From Pseudoalteromonas shioyasakiensis (GTDB lineage: Bacteria > Pseudomonadota > Gammaproteobacteria > Enterobacterales > Alteromonadaceae): 64,000 nt of DNA. The notes under the pieces are model-generated. The model made no database searches and had not been told where the DNA came from. It worked only from the letters and a program-made list of their open reading frames with translations. Below, piece after piece: positions 9,330 to 17,223 of the stretch (positions within the stretch are counted from its first letter, which is position 1; each line of letters begins with the position of its first letter). The position numbers and the translations under genes were made by a program. The DNA is taken from assembly GCF_024518675.1 (NCBI RefSeq), contig NZ_JANIGL010000003.1, forward strand, positions 124,001-188,000. The letters run 5' to 3'.

Positions 9330-9717
9330 GAATAAAAAGATAAGTTGTACTAGTAACTCCCCACAGACAAATACAGTATTTAACCTCATACACATCGAAG
9401 TTATTTAGCTTTCTGCTGACTGAGTACTTTGAGCTAGTTAAGTAGTCGTTTGCTCACATATTCAAGGATATGAACGACGCGCGTATATTATTCCACTTAG
9501 CTTTGTTTGAAAGATAATAGAAAACTTAATGATAGTAATATCTTAGTTAATTTGTTAAAAATATATAAATATGAGTGTGTCGGAGCAGAAATATCCGCCC
9601 TTCGCGCACTATAAAATTGTTGTGTGTCTCTATAAGCACTAATATAAGTGCCGTGGAAAACATCTAATGCACGAAATGTTTCGAAAGAGATTAATTAAAT
9701 AGAGGGCTCGCCAAGCT

Positions 9718-12036
9718 GTGATCGACAAAGCTTTAGTGCATTGGGAAAAGATAAAACATAAATCCATTGCGATTAAGATAAAAGCCAAAGAATCGTTGAT
9801 TCTTTGGCATGCTAAAGGTTGGCAGCATGCCTATTTCCTAAAAAACTGGTTTTTCGAAATTAAGTCGAACTATGGTGGCAGGCTAGGATTGATATTTCTA
9901 GCGGTGCTAATAGTGACAAGCGCAATATTTGTTCCAGCGCTTCAAGGTTATTTTGAACCATATTTTTCCGAACCAGAACGACTCGACTCGATTAGGGCAC
10001 TTTTTCTTACTCTTGGTGGCGCCTTGATCGGTGCTACCGCTATCGCGTTTTCACTCATCATGTTTGCAATGCAGGTTAATGTTGAGCGTATGCCGCATGG
10101 CTTATTCAGGAAATTTAGCTCAGATATAAAGCTGCTTGGAGCATTTGTTGCGACATTCTCATTGGCGGCGATCATCGCAGGGTTGTCACTGATACCAGAT
10201 AAATCCTGGGTGGCTAGCGCTACTGCAGCAACAGCCTGGTGTTCGTTGTTAATTATATTGCTATTTGTGCTTGCGTACCGCAGAGCGCTTACTTTGATTA
10301 GCCCTACTATGCAGTTGGGGTTGGTGGTTGCTGATACGAAAAAGAATTTTAAAATATGGGATAGAGCCATAAAACGGACGGCGCCGATATTTCAAGAAAA
10401 TGCAAATGCTGGAACAGAAGATGAGGAAATCAGAAGTAAATATGACATGGATCGTGTCACATATTTTCAGTTACACCCAAATTGGACAACATCAGCCGAG
10501 AAAGCAATTTTCTATTGCATTACCTTTTCAAGGCGGTACGCAGAACAAGGCGATCACGAGGTTTCACGAGTTGCGCTTAATGGAATAGTCGCAATCAATG
10601 CGTTGTATATTAAAACAAAAGGAAAAACATTTTTCTCAAACAACTATTTTTTCGATAACCCGCTGTCGTCTGATAGATTTCTGACAAACACACTTGAGCA
10701 TTTGCGGCAGAATGTGCAAGTAGGTATTTCACGAAAAGATGAGCAATTCATTGAGCAAAATCTACAGAGTCTACTTCATCTCACACAACTTTACCTATCC
10801 ATTGAATATGGAGATGAGCATGCTGTACGGTCTCATGCCCATCTAATATCAGGCTATCTGACAAGCGCTGTAGAAAGTGTTATTCCGCATGATATGGCTG
10901 ATGTGTTAATTGAAGGTGTATCACTGCTAGGAAATGCAGCTAGACTTATCGTTGCACATGACAAGCCTGAGTACACAGCCTCTATCTCGGAGAAAATTGC
11001 ATTTATAGCTTGCACTGGTGCTGTTAATAAAAACTACCAGCCGGTATCCCAAGTAGCAGTTAAACAGCTTGCAACTCTCACTTTCGAATTACTACGGAGC
11101 AAGTCATGGGATGTGCGCTATGCAGTCAAAGAGGTGCGAGATGATGTAAAACTGATTGCAGAAATGTATCTCAAGATACCTGATGGACCGCTAACGAGAG
11201 TTCATAGCACAAGCTTAGCGCCTTACTACTCCGGAACCAGCAACGATACATTAATGGCATGGTTGACGGAATTAGCAAATGCTTTATCAAATGCAGAACC
11301 CGGTGATGAAGCAGCACAAAGAGTTATCGGCCATATAGAAGAGTGGGCAGATGGGTTATATCAAACAGAAAAAGAATTATTATTGCTGGCGATTGAGAAA
11401 AGATCGCAACTTACGTTCGATTTAGTCCACTGGATAGTACATATCACAAAATTACTCCTAGCTGTTTCTTGTTCGGATGTTTGCGATGATCATCATAGAG
11501 ACAATCTAAGAAAATCGGCTCATTGGTTGATTTATGTGCTTTCATGGATTCCTGATGATGAAGAGACAATAAAGTTTATAGAAACTTACCGTATCGCAGA
11601 TAAAATATTCGAGTCCGCAGTAGATGCACATAAACGTGGTTGTGATACGGAAGCACTTGAAATTCGAGACCTACTTCTTAGCTGGACACGTAAGGTAGGT
11701 AAATATCAGACTGGTTGGGCATCCTTAGAAACAGCTTGTTGTGGGCTGGCGTGCTTAAATCTTATCCTTGAGTTGTCAGATGAGAAGCTATTAGCTGATA
11801 TTGATACATATATTTCTAAGGAAAATGCCCCTACTTTTGATTTTCGTTCAAGAACCGCCTCTGATCTACGTGAAGAAGCAGATAAATACCGATCCGGATA
11901 TGGTCACGGTAATATAGACATGGCAATGGCACATGTCGACCAATCGAGAATTAGAGTGCTGCTGCATGGAATAGCAGACCATTTATGCCCTGAAACTCAT
12001 AATACCAAACCTGCTGAATCTTCGGATGAAAAATGA
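9718..12036 (+). CDS. Orphan membrane protein with DUF2254-like N-terminal domain
   Basis: The start is a GTG with AGAGGG 11 bases upstream; no ATG occurs early in the frame. The 772-residue product has four predicted membrane segments at about 56-76, 95-118, 139-160 and 167-187. The second to third segments (RALFLTLGGALIGATAIAFS, then MPHGLFRKF and LGAFVATF) follow the pattern of DUF2254 proteins. The remaining roughly 580 residues are soluble-looking, alpha-helical and not recognised. The family has no settled function. It stands alone between repeat clusters. The group II intron remnant ends 14 bases after its stop, and its codon use seems less AT-biased than neighbouring core genes, so recent transfer is plausible but unproven. 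Confidence 0.75.
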   Translation: MIDKALVHWEKIKHKSIAIKIKAKESLILWHAKGWQHAYFLKNWFFEIKSNYGGRLGLIFLAVLIVTSAIFVPALQGYFEPYFSEPERLDSIRALFLTLGGALIGATAIAFSLIMFAMQVNVERMPHGLFRKFSSDIKLLGAFVATFSLAAIIAGLSLIPDKSWVASATAATAWCSLLIILLFVLAYRRALTLISPTMQLGLVVADTKKNFKIWDRAIKRTAPIFQENANAGTEDEEIRSKYDMDRVTYFQLHPNWTTSAEKAIFYCITFSRRYAEQGDHEVSRVALNGIVAINALYIKTKGKTFFSNNYFFDNPLSSDRFLTNTLEHLRQNVQVGISRKDEQFIEQNLQSLLHLTQLYLSIEYGDEHAVRSHAHLISGYLTSAVESVIPHDMADVLIEGVSLLGNAARLIVAHDKPEYTASISEKIAFIACTGAVNKNYQPVSQVAVKQLATLTFELLRSKSWDVRYAVKEVRDDVKLIAEMYLKIPDGPLTRVHSTSLAPYYSGTSNDTLMAWLTELANALSNAEPGDEAAQRVIGHIEEWADGLYQTEKELLLLAIEKRSQLTFDLVHWIVHITKLLLAVSCSDVCDDHHRDNLRKSAHWLIYVLSWIPDDEETIKFIETYRIADKIFESAVDAHKRGCDTEALEIRDLLLSWTRKVGKYQTGWASLETACCGLACLNLILELSDEKLLADIDTYISKENAPTFDFRSRTASDLREEADKYRSGYGHGNIDMAMAHVDQSRIRVLLHGIADHLCPETHNTKPAESSDEK

Positions 12037-12049
12037 GATTTGCCACACA

Positions 12050-12420
12050 ATCGGGTAGCCGGAGGTCTCTAACCTCCAGCCCCCACACCACCCATCATGC
12101 GGGTCCGCAATGGGCGGTTCACCTCCCGTAATGAATATTGATCCAAATACCTCTCAATGACGCTAAACCTTGTGATGCTAAGTAGTTATTGCCTAGCGCA
12201 ATGTTAATTCCTTTTGTTTTTGAGCTTCTACAAGGGCCTTCGCTTCCAAGCGCCTACTTTTGGTACTGGTGATACCACAGGCTATGGCGAGTCGTTCGCT
12301 AACACCCAATTTCATTAAACTGCGTACTTTTGTGCGGGCTATTCCTTTATAGAGAACGCCATTGCTGCCAGTAGCACATCCTTATCCTACGGCGAATCCA
12401 ATGTTCTAAATCCACCGTTA
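12050..12420 (-). mobile_element. Group II intron remnant: maturase C-terminus plus domains V and VI
   Basis: Read on the minus strand, the segment encodes in broken frames the end of an intron-encoded reverse transcriptase/maturase: LEHWIRRRIRMCYWQQW, then after a frameshift RTKVRSLMKLGVSERLAIAC, and after another shift GINIALGNNYLASQGLASL, ending at a TGA at 12119-12121. Directly after it come two hairpins with the shape of intron domain V (GAACCGCC...TGCGG ACC CCGCA...GGGTGGT) and domain VI (GGAGGTTAGAGACCTCC), ending CTACCCGAT, a common intron 3' end, at 12050. The intron 5' part and most of the protein are absent, so it is a dead fragment. Confidence 0.8.
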
Positions 12421-12428
12421 GCTATAAA

Positions 12429-12544
12429 GACAAAGGGGTCAAATCTTGTCTTCACAAGACAAAGGGGTCAGAGACAAAGGGGTCAAATCTTGTCTTCACA
12501 AGACAAAGGGGTCAGAGACAAAGGGGTCAAATCTTGTCTTCAGA
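12429..12544. repeat. 44-bp REP-like tandem repeats (2.6 copies)
   Basis: Units start at 12429, 12473 and 12517 (the last truncated after about 28 bases). Each unit holds GACAAAGGGGTCAAATC and ACAAGACAAAGGGGTCAGA around TCTTGTCTTCACAAGA, so it contains both direct and inverted symmetry. This AAAGGGGTCA motif is typical of REP-type palindromes mobilised by REP-associated tyrosine transposases in marine gammaproteobacteria, from memory. No such transposase gene is in the window. The units are exact over their shared length. Confidence 0.85.
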
Positions 12545-12616
12545 CATCAAATCATTTTAACTCTGTGCTTATGACACAAAGCAGTCTATTTTCTACCCTG
12601 TTACTTATAGTTTTTA

Positions 12617-13058
12617 ATATCTACTCTTAAGCACAGCGTCTCTTGCCCTCTTTGTGAAAAAATCACTTAAAGGCTTTAAACACACAATGCGAGAGCAAGA
12701 ATACTTGATAATACTGAGCCAAAATGCAGACTGATGGGGTATTTTTTTGTTGGGTTTCGTTACACTCTACCCAACCTACGTAGCCAATTTTAACGCTGAA
12801 CTTACCGCTTAAAGCTTACCGCTCTAAACTAGCTTTTATATCTACTCTTAAGCGCAGCGTCTCTTGCCCTCTTTGTGAATGAATCACTTTAAGAGCTTAA
12901 AACACACAATGCGAAAGCAAAAATACTTGATAATGCTGAGCCAAAATGCAGACTGATGAGGGATTTTTTCGTTGGGTTTCGTTGCACTCTACCCAACCTA
13001 CGCAGCCAATTTTAACGCCGTTCTTACCGCTTAAAGCTTACCGCTTTTAGCTAGTTTA
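12617..13058. repeat. 221-bp tandem duplication in non-coding DNA
   Basis: Two diverged copies lie head to tail, 12617-12837 and 12838-13058. Both begin ATATCTACTCTTAAGC, share CAGCGTCTCTTGCCCTCTTT, and end in ACCGCTTAAAGCTTACCGCT. Each contains GTTGGGTTTCGT and CTACCCAACCTACG, a small hairpin-forming motif common as an intergenic repeat. Scattered substitutions show the duplication is not recent. No open frame or RNA gene was recognised in either copy. Confidence 0.9.
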
Positions 13059-13073
13059 TCTGTTTTAACAAAC

Positions 13074-13097
13074 AAAAGCGCGAGATAAACTCGCGCT
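13074..13097 (-). terminator. Terminator of the ycgL-mltB transcription unit
   Basis: On the minus strand AGCGCGAG and CTCGCGCT (13090-13097 and 13077-13084) form an 8-bp stem around a 5-base loop, followed by TTTTG. It lies 39 bases past the transglycosylase stop. Confidence 0.75.
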
Positions 13098-13136
13098 TTC
13101 TAAAAACACCCTAGAACCTAGTTACCTAATTACTTA

Positions 13137-14165
13137 CTAAATCGCTGGATAACCAATGCGGTCTGATAAGTAACCTACGCTGGTGGCGAAGTAGTATGAA
13201 CGGTTCCAATGCATGAGCGCTTTGTAGTTGTCATAAGTTAAGTACATACGACCGCCCATGTCATCTGGCATTACAAGTGCTGCGGTTACATCAACATTGG
13301 GTAAATCGGTGCCGTCCATTTTACGAACGCCAAGGGCTTGCCAATCAGCAAGTGAACGCTCTGATTTAGCCCAGTATTCGAGCCACTGTTTGCGGGTTTT
13401 GGTGCCGCGTTGTAATACATAACTTGAATCAAACCCATCCGGTAATTGCACTTGGCGACCCCATGTAAGGTCGTCATTCCAACCAGCTTGTTTTAGGTAA
13501 TTGGCAATGGAAGCAAAAGCATCAGCTTGGGTGGTCCAAATGTCTTTACGGCCGTCTTTATCGTAATCAACCGCGTAAGCATTAAATGAGGTTGGCATAA
13601 ATTGCGTTTGCCCCATCGCGCCTGCCCACGAGCCTTTGAATTTATCTAATGTAATGTGCCCGGCTTTTAAAATATCGAGCGCGGCCCAAAGTTGATTTTT
13701 GTACATGGTTTCGCGGCGACCATCAAATGCAAGAGTCACAACCGATGAAATAACATTATGGCCACCTTGGATTTTACCAAAGTTACTTTCAAGGCCCCAT
13801 AGTGCAACAATAAAACGCGCCTGAACGCCAAACTCGTCTGCCACTTGCTCTAAAATTTCTTTATTTTCAGCGTATAATTTACGTGCGCGGTCTATTTTCC
13901 ATTGGGGAACGCGTTTTGGTAAATAAGTTTCTAGCGTTTCAACCACTTCTGGTTGGCTTTTGTCAGCTGAGATTACTTTTTTCTTAAACTTAGCAGTGGC
14001 AAATGCATCTTCTATTAGTTGATTGTCGTAGCCCTTTTCTGCTGCTTCTTGTTTAAGGTTAGCGACGTATTCGTCGAACTTTTCTTGGGTATTGGCCAGC
14101 GCCGATGTGCTAATACAGGCACTGCAAATAATAGCAGCCAACTTAGTGGTTAAATTTTTAGTCAC
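13137..14165 (-). CDS. mltB: Lytic murein transglycosylase, MltB type
   Basis: The start was put at the GTG at 14165, because GGAG lies six bases before it and a signal peptide (TKNLTTKLAAIICSACISTS, cleavage after ALA) begins there; an ATG at 14177 is possible but has no ribosome site. The roughly 342-residue protein has the MltB catalytic glutamate in ALWGLESNFG, the GAMGQTQFMPTSF segment and DIWTTQADAFASIANYL. Such enzymes cleave peptidoglycan glycan strands, leaving anhydromuramyl ends. The N-terminus has no lipobox at the cleavage site, so it may be soluble and periplasmic. It overlaps ycgL by 8 bases, indicating coupling. Confidence 0.92.
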   Translation of the reverse strand: MTKNLTTKLAAIICSACISTSALANTQEKFDEYVANLKQEAAEKGYDNQLIEDAFATAKFKKKVISADKSQPEVVETLETYLPKRVPQWKIDRARKLYAENKEILEQVADEFGVQARFIVALWGLESNFGKIQGGHNVISSVVTLAFDGRRETMYKNQLWAALDILKAGHITLDKFKGSWAGAMGQTQFMPTSFNAYAVDYDKDGRKDIWTTQADAFASIANYLKQAGWNDDLTWGRQVQLPDGFDSSYVLQRGTKTRKQWLEYWAKSERSLADWQALGVRKMDGTDLPNVDVTAALVMPDDMGGRMYLTYDNYKALMHWNRSYYFATSVGYLSDRIGYPAI

Positions 14166-14439
14166 TTTCAACTCCATTTTGTTTTTTGAACTCAGCGAGT
14201 AAGTTTTCCTCTGGTGGAGGTAGTTGCAAGTAAAACCCATCATCTGTTAACGCTTGCTTAACTGTATTTAAGTCTGCTCCACCTAAGTGTTCACGCTTTG
14301 CTAAGTTAATAATCATTACATAGTGTGGTTGACCAAACATGGCCAGCAAAGGTTCCGGAACCTTACTAAAATCATCTCTTTTTTCAACAAAAAGAAAGGT
14401 ATCCGCTTTTTTCTTACTTTTATATACCGCAGTGAGCAT
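14158..14439 (-). CDS. ycgL: YcgL-family (UPF0745) small protein
   Basis: The start at 14439 gives 93 residues (MLTAVYKSKKKADTFLFVEK), the length expected for YcgL; the frame extends 13 codons further upstream without conserved sequence. The sequence FSKVPEPLLAMFGQP, followed by VMIINL and the GFYLQLPPPEENLL segment, is characteristic. The function is not established. Its position next to and divergent from minC is the same as in many gammaproteobacteria, which supports the call. The gene overlaps the transglycosylase start. Confidence 0.92.
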   Translation of the reverse strand: MLTAVYKSKKKADTFLFVEKRDDFSKVPEPLLAMFGQPHYVMIINLAKREHLGGADLNTVKQALTDDGFYLQLPPPEENLLAEFKKQNGVESD

Positions 14440-14611
14440 TATGACCCTACTAAAATCTTGCTTAACAGTGCTGCACACTATAACATGAGAGTAATAATAA
14501 GTTAGAAAAATTAGATTAGAAATTTCATCTTAACCCATATAAATTAAGGCTTTATTCAGCCTGTGTTTATTTAATTTTATTTCTAGTCAAAAAAAATACA
14601 ATTGAGTGTAT

Positions 14612-15316
14612 ATGTCGGACCAAATTTTTGAGTTAAAGGGAAATCTTTTTACATTATCAGTTTTACACTTGTACAGTACTGATATAAACCTTTTAGCAGA
14701 ACAACTTTATGTAAAAATATCTCAAGCCCCTCGGTTTTTTGAAGGCGCGCCTATTGTTGTTAATTTAATTGAAGTTAAAAACAATGAAATAGATTTTGTT
14801 CACTTAAAATCGCTAATTGAACGTTTAAACTTTAATGCGGTAGGTGTGTGTAACGGTTCAGACGAGCAGCATACTCAAGCTAAATCGGCAGGCCTTTCGG
14901 TTTTAAATTATTCACAAGACGTTAAGAGTGAGCCTGTTAAACAGGAGCCTAATACATCGATTGTTGAAAAGACTGTTCATTTACCTGCCCAGATCATCAA
15001 CGGCACTGTTCGTTCTGGTCAACAAGTGTATGCAAAAGATAGAGATCTAATTGTACTAGGTGCAGTCAGCCATGGTGCTGAGGTTATTGCCGATGGCAAT
15101 GTACATATTTATGGCACTTTACGTGGGCGAGCAATAGCTGGCGCACAAGGTTTAAAAGAAGCGCACATTTTTTGCCAAAAATTAGAAGCTGAACTAGTTT
15201 CAATTGATGGTAATTACTGGATCAGTGACTCATTGCAGGGTGAGCACTGGGGTCAGGCTGTGCAGATACAACAAAAAAACGAATCTTTAGAAATTTCAGC
15301 TTTGGTTAAAGGATAA
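14612..15316 (+). CDS. minC: Septum site-determining protein MinC
   Basis: The ATG at 14612 (MSDQIFELKG) was chosen over a GTG two codons earlier. The roughly 234-residue protein has the N-terminal FtsZ-inhibiting domain, then a variable linker (about 105-125), and the C-terminal beta-helix domain with GTVRSGQQVYAKDRDLIVLG, GAEVIADGNVHIYGTLRGRA and AHIFCQKLEAELVSIDG. MinC blocks FtsZ assembly near the poles when recruited to the membrane by MinD. It is first in the minCDE operon, with five bases between it and minD. Confidence 0.97.
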   Translation: MSDQIFELKGNLFTLSVLHLYSTDINLLAEQLYVKISQAPRFFEGAPIVVNLIEVKNNEIDFVHLKSLIERLNFNAVGVCNGSDEQHTQAKSAGLSVLNYSQDVKSEPVKQEPNTSIVEKTVHLPAQIINGTVRSGQQVYAKDRDLIVLGAVSHGAEVIADGNVHIYGTLRGRAIAGAQGLKEAHIFCQKLEAELVSIDGNYWISDSLQGEHWGQAVQIQQKNESLEISALVKG

Positions 15317-15321
15317 ATCTT

Positions 15322-16131
15322 ATGGCAAAAGTAATTGTCGTTACATCGGGTAAAGGTGGTGTAGGTAAAACTACGTCAAGTGCTGCAATTGGCACAGGCT
15401 TAGCGCTTAAAGGCTATAAAACAGTTATTATCGATTTCGATATTGGCTTACGTAACCTCGATTTAATCATGGGTTGTGAGCGCCGAGTAGTGTATGATTT
15501 TGTAAACGTAATTAATGGTGAAGCAAATCTAAATCAAGCGCTTATTAAAGATAAACGTGTTGAAAAATTGTTTTTACTTCCTGCATCGCAAACACGCGAT
15601 AAAGACGCCCTCACCCGCGACGGTGTAGAACGCGTTTTAAACGAACTGAAAAAAGATTTTGATTACATTGTTTGTGATTCACCAGCAGGGATTGAAGCTG
15701 GCGCAATGATGGCAATGTACTTTGCCGACGAAGCAATTGTTACGACGAACCCAGAGGTATCATCTGTACGAGATTCAGATCGTATTTTAGGTATTTTACA
15801 CAGCAAGTCAAAACGCGCAGAAGAAGGGCTCGAGAATATCAAAGAGCACCTGTTGCTAACGCGTTACAACCCAGACCGTGTTGAAAAAGGCGAAATGCTT
15901 TCTGTAGAAGACGTGAAAGATATTCTGTCTATCCCTTTATTGGGTGTTATTCCAGAGTCTCAAGCCGTGCTTAGCGCTTCAAACTCAGGCCAACCCGTTA
16001 TTCTTGACGCTGAGTCTGACGCGGGACTTGCATATGCAGATGCTATAGAACGTTTGCTAGGTGAAACAGTTGATTTTCGCTTCTTAGATGTAGAGAAAAA
16101 AGGTTTATTCAAACGGATATTTGGAGGTTAA
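15322..16131 (+). CDS. minD: Septum site-determining ATPase MinD
   Basis: The 269-residue protein has the deviant Walker A motif GKGGVGKTT near residue 10, the switch segment [14 protein letters not shown] near residue 40, DSPAGIE near 120 and the C-terminal amphipathic helix [10 protein letters not shown] that anchors MinD to the membrane. MinD oscillates between the poles with MinE and carries MinC. The stop codon is embedded in the ribosome site of minE (GGAGGTTAA), so the two are coupled. Confidence 0.98.
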   Translation: MAKVIVVTSGKGGVGKTTSSAAIGTGLALKGYKTVIIDFDIGLRNLDLIMGCERRVVYDFVNVINGEANLNQALIKDKRVEKLFLLPASQTRDKDALTRDGVERVLNELKKDFDYIVCDSPAGIEAGAMMAMYFADEAIVTTNPEVSSVRDSDRILGILHSKSKRAEEGLENIKEHLLLTRYNPDRVEKGEMLSVEDVKDILSIPLLGVIPESQAVLSASNSGQPVILDAESDAGLAYADAIERLLGETVDFRFLDVEKKGLFKRIFGG

Positions 16132-16132
16132 T

Positions 16133-16396
16133 GTGTCTTTACTTGACTACTTCCGCTCAGAAAAGAAAAATACAGCATCATTAGCAAAAGAGCGATTGCA
16201 GATCATTGTTGCGCACGAGCGCTCACAACGTGGTACACCGGATTATTTACCACAGTTAAAACAAGACATTCTTGATGTGATACGTAAGTATGTAAATGTG
16301 AACACTGATGCAGTGCAAGTTCAGTTTGATCAAAATGAAGATGATTTAGCCGTACTTGAACTCAACGTCACTTTACCTGACGAAGAGAAGAAGTAA
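16133..16396 (+). CDS. minE: Cell division topological specificity factor MinE
   Basis: The start is the GTG at 16133, placed by GGAGG at 16123-16127 and by the conserved beginning [20 protein letters not shown]. The 87-residue protein has the anti-MinCD helix ([15 protein letters not shown]) and the C-terminal dimerisation domain ending [10 protein letters not shown]. MinE stimulates the MinD ATPase and drives pole-to-pole oscillation. A terminator follows nine bases after the stop, closing the minCDE operon. Confidence 0.97.
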   Translation: MSLLDYFRSEKKNTASLAKERLQIIVAHERSQRGTPDYLPQLKQDILDVIRKYVNVNTDAVQVQFDQNEDDLAVLELNVTLPDEEKK

Positions 16397-16404
16397 TCAT
16401 TGAA

Positions 16405-16425
16405 GGCGCTGATAAGCGCCTTTTT
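16405..16425 (+). terminator. Terminator of the minCDE operon
   Basis: GGCGCT (16405-16410) and AGCGCC (16415-16420) form a stem around GATA, followed by TTTTT. Confidence 0.92.
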
Positions 16426-16459
16426 AGTCTTCTATAAACACTAAATAGGAGTATAAAGG

Positions 16460-17119
16460 ATGAAATTTCTTATTTTTTTAGGCACAGTACGCGATAGCAC
16501 GCCGCCACGACCTGCTCGTCTAGGTTTAAGGGTTGCGAAATCCTGCCTTAGTTGTTTACAACAAAATTATAGCGATCATCAGTTTGAACTAATCGACCCA
16601 CTTGATTATGAATTAGACCCTATCTTCAAGCCACAGTTCGCTTATGCTAAAGGAAAAGCCCCGCAGCAACTTAATATCCTTGCTGATAAAATAGCCGCAG
16701 CTGATGGCTATGTTATGGTAAGCCCTGAATATAATCATTCTATGAGCCCTGCTCTTGCCAATCTGCTCAATCACTTTGCAAGTTCTTCATTTGCCTATAA
16801 GCCAAGCGCGATTGTTACTTATTCCGCCGGGCAATGGGGTGGCATGCGTGCAGCCGTTGGAATGCGCACATTTTTAGCTGAACTGGGTTGTTTATCGGTC
16901 TCCGCAATGATCCACCTTCCTAAAGCCCAAGAGGTGTTCAATGAAGATGGTTCTATACAAGAAGGTGAAGATGAAAGTGCGTGGCTAAATTACTATGGCC
17001 GCACATTTAATCAATTGATGTGGTGGGCGTCAGCAACACACCAATACAAAGAACATGTTAACCCCAACGAGCTGGTCGGAGATTTTAAAACTTCACCAAC
17101 ACAACGCAACGCGCCTTAA
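16460..17119 (+). CDS. NADPH-dependent FMN reductase-family flavoprotein
   Basis: The 219-residue protein has a flavodoxin-like fold signature: an N-terminal strand and phosphate-binding loop (FLGTVRDSTPPRPARLG), then MVSPEYNHSMSPALANLLNH near residue 88, the classic flavin-contact motif of NADPH-dependent FMN/quinone reductases, and YSAGQWGGMRAA near 125. It probably reduces free flavin or quinones in the cytoplasm; the physiological acceptor is unknown. An AGGAG-type ribosome site precedes the ATG. It is separated from minE by a terminator and from rnd by a bidirectional one, so it is its own unit. Confidence 0.88.
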   Translation: MKFLIFLGTVRDSTPPRPARLGLRVAKSCLSCLQQNYSDHQFELIDPLDYELDPIFKPQFAYAKGKAPQQLNILADKIAAADGYVMVSPEYNHSMSPALANLLNHFASSSFAYKPSAIVTYSAGQWGGMRAAVGMRTFLAELGCLSVSAMIHLPKAQEVFNEDGSIQEGEDESAWLNYYGRTFNQLMWWASATHQYKEHVNPNELVGDFKTSPTQRNAP

Positions 17120-17143
17120 GCTATTTATTACAAGAACACAATA

Positions 17144-17176
17144 AATAAACCCCAGTAAGAATTACTGGGGTTTATT
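17144..17176. terminator. Bidirectional terminator between the flavin reductase and rnd
   Basis: AATAAACCCCAGTAA (17144-17158) and its complement (17162-17176) form a 15-bp stem with a 3-base loop between converging genes. The A/T-rich stem base supplies a T-run in both directions. Confidence 0.9.
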
Positions 17177-17223
17177 TGGTTGCAAAAGCTGCGATACTGA
17201 AGCTAATTCTCTGTAACGGGTAA

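Noticed and set aside
9571..9642. A 23-codon frame (MSVSEQKYPPF...) before the orphan membrane gene
   Set aside because: It is too short, without a ribosome site or any recognisable feature, and lies in repeat-rich non-coding DNA.
12429..12544. CRISPR-like look of evenly spaced repeats
   Set aside because: The units abut without spacers, have internal symmetry and no cas genes are near. They fit REP-type repeats better.
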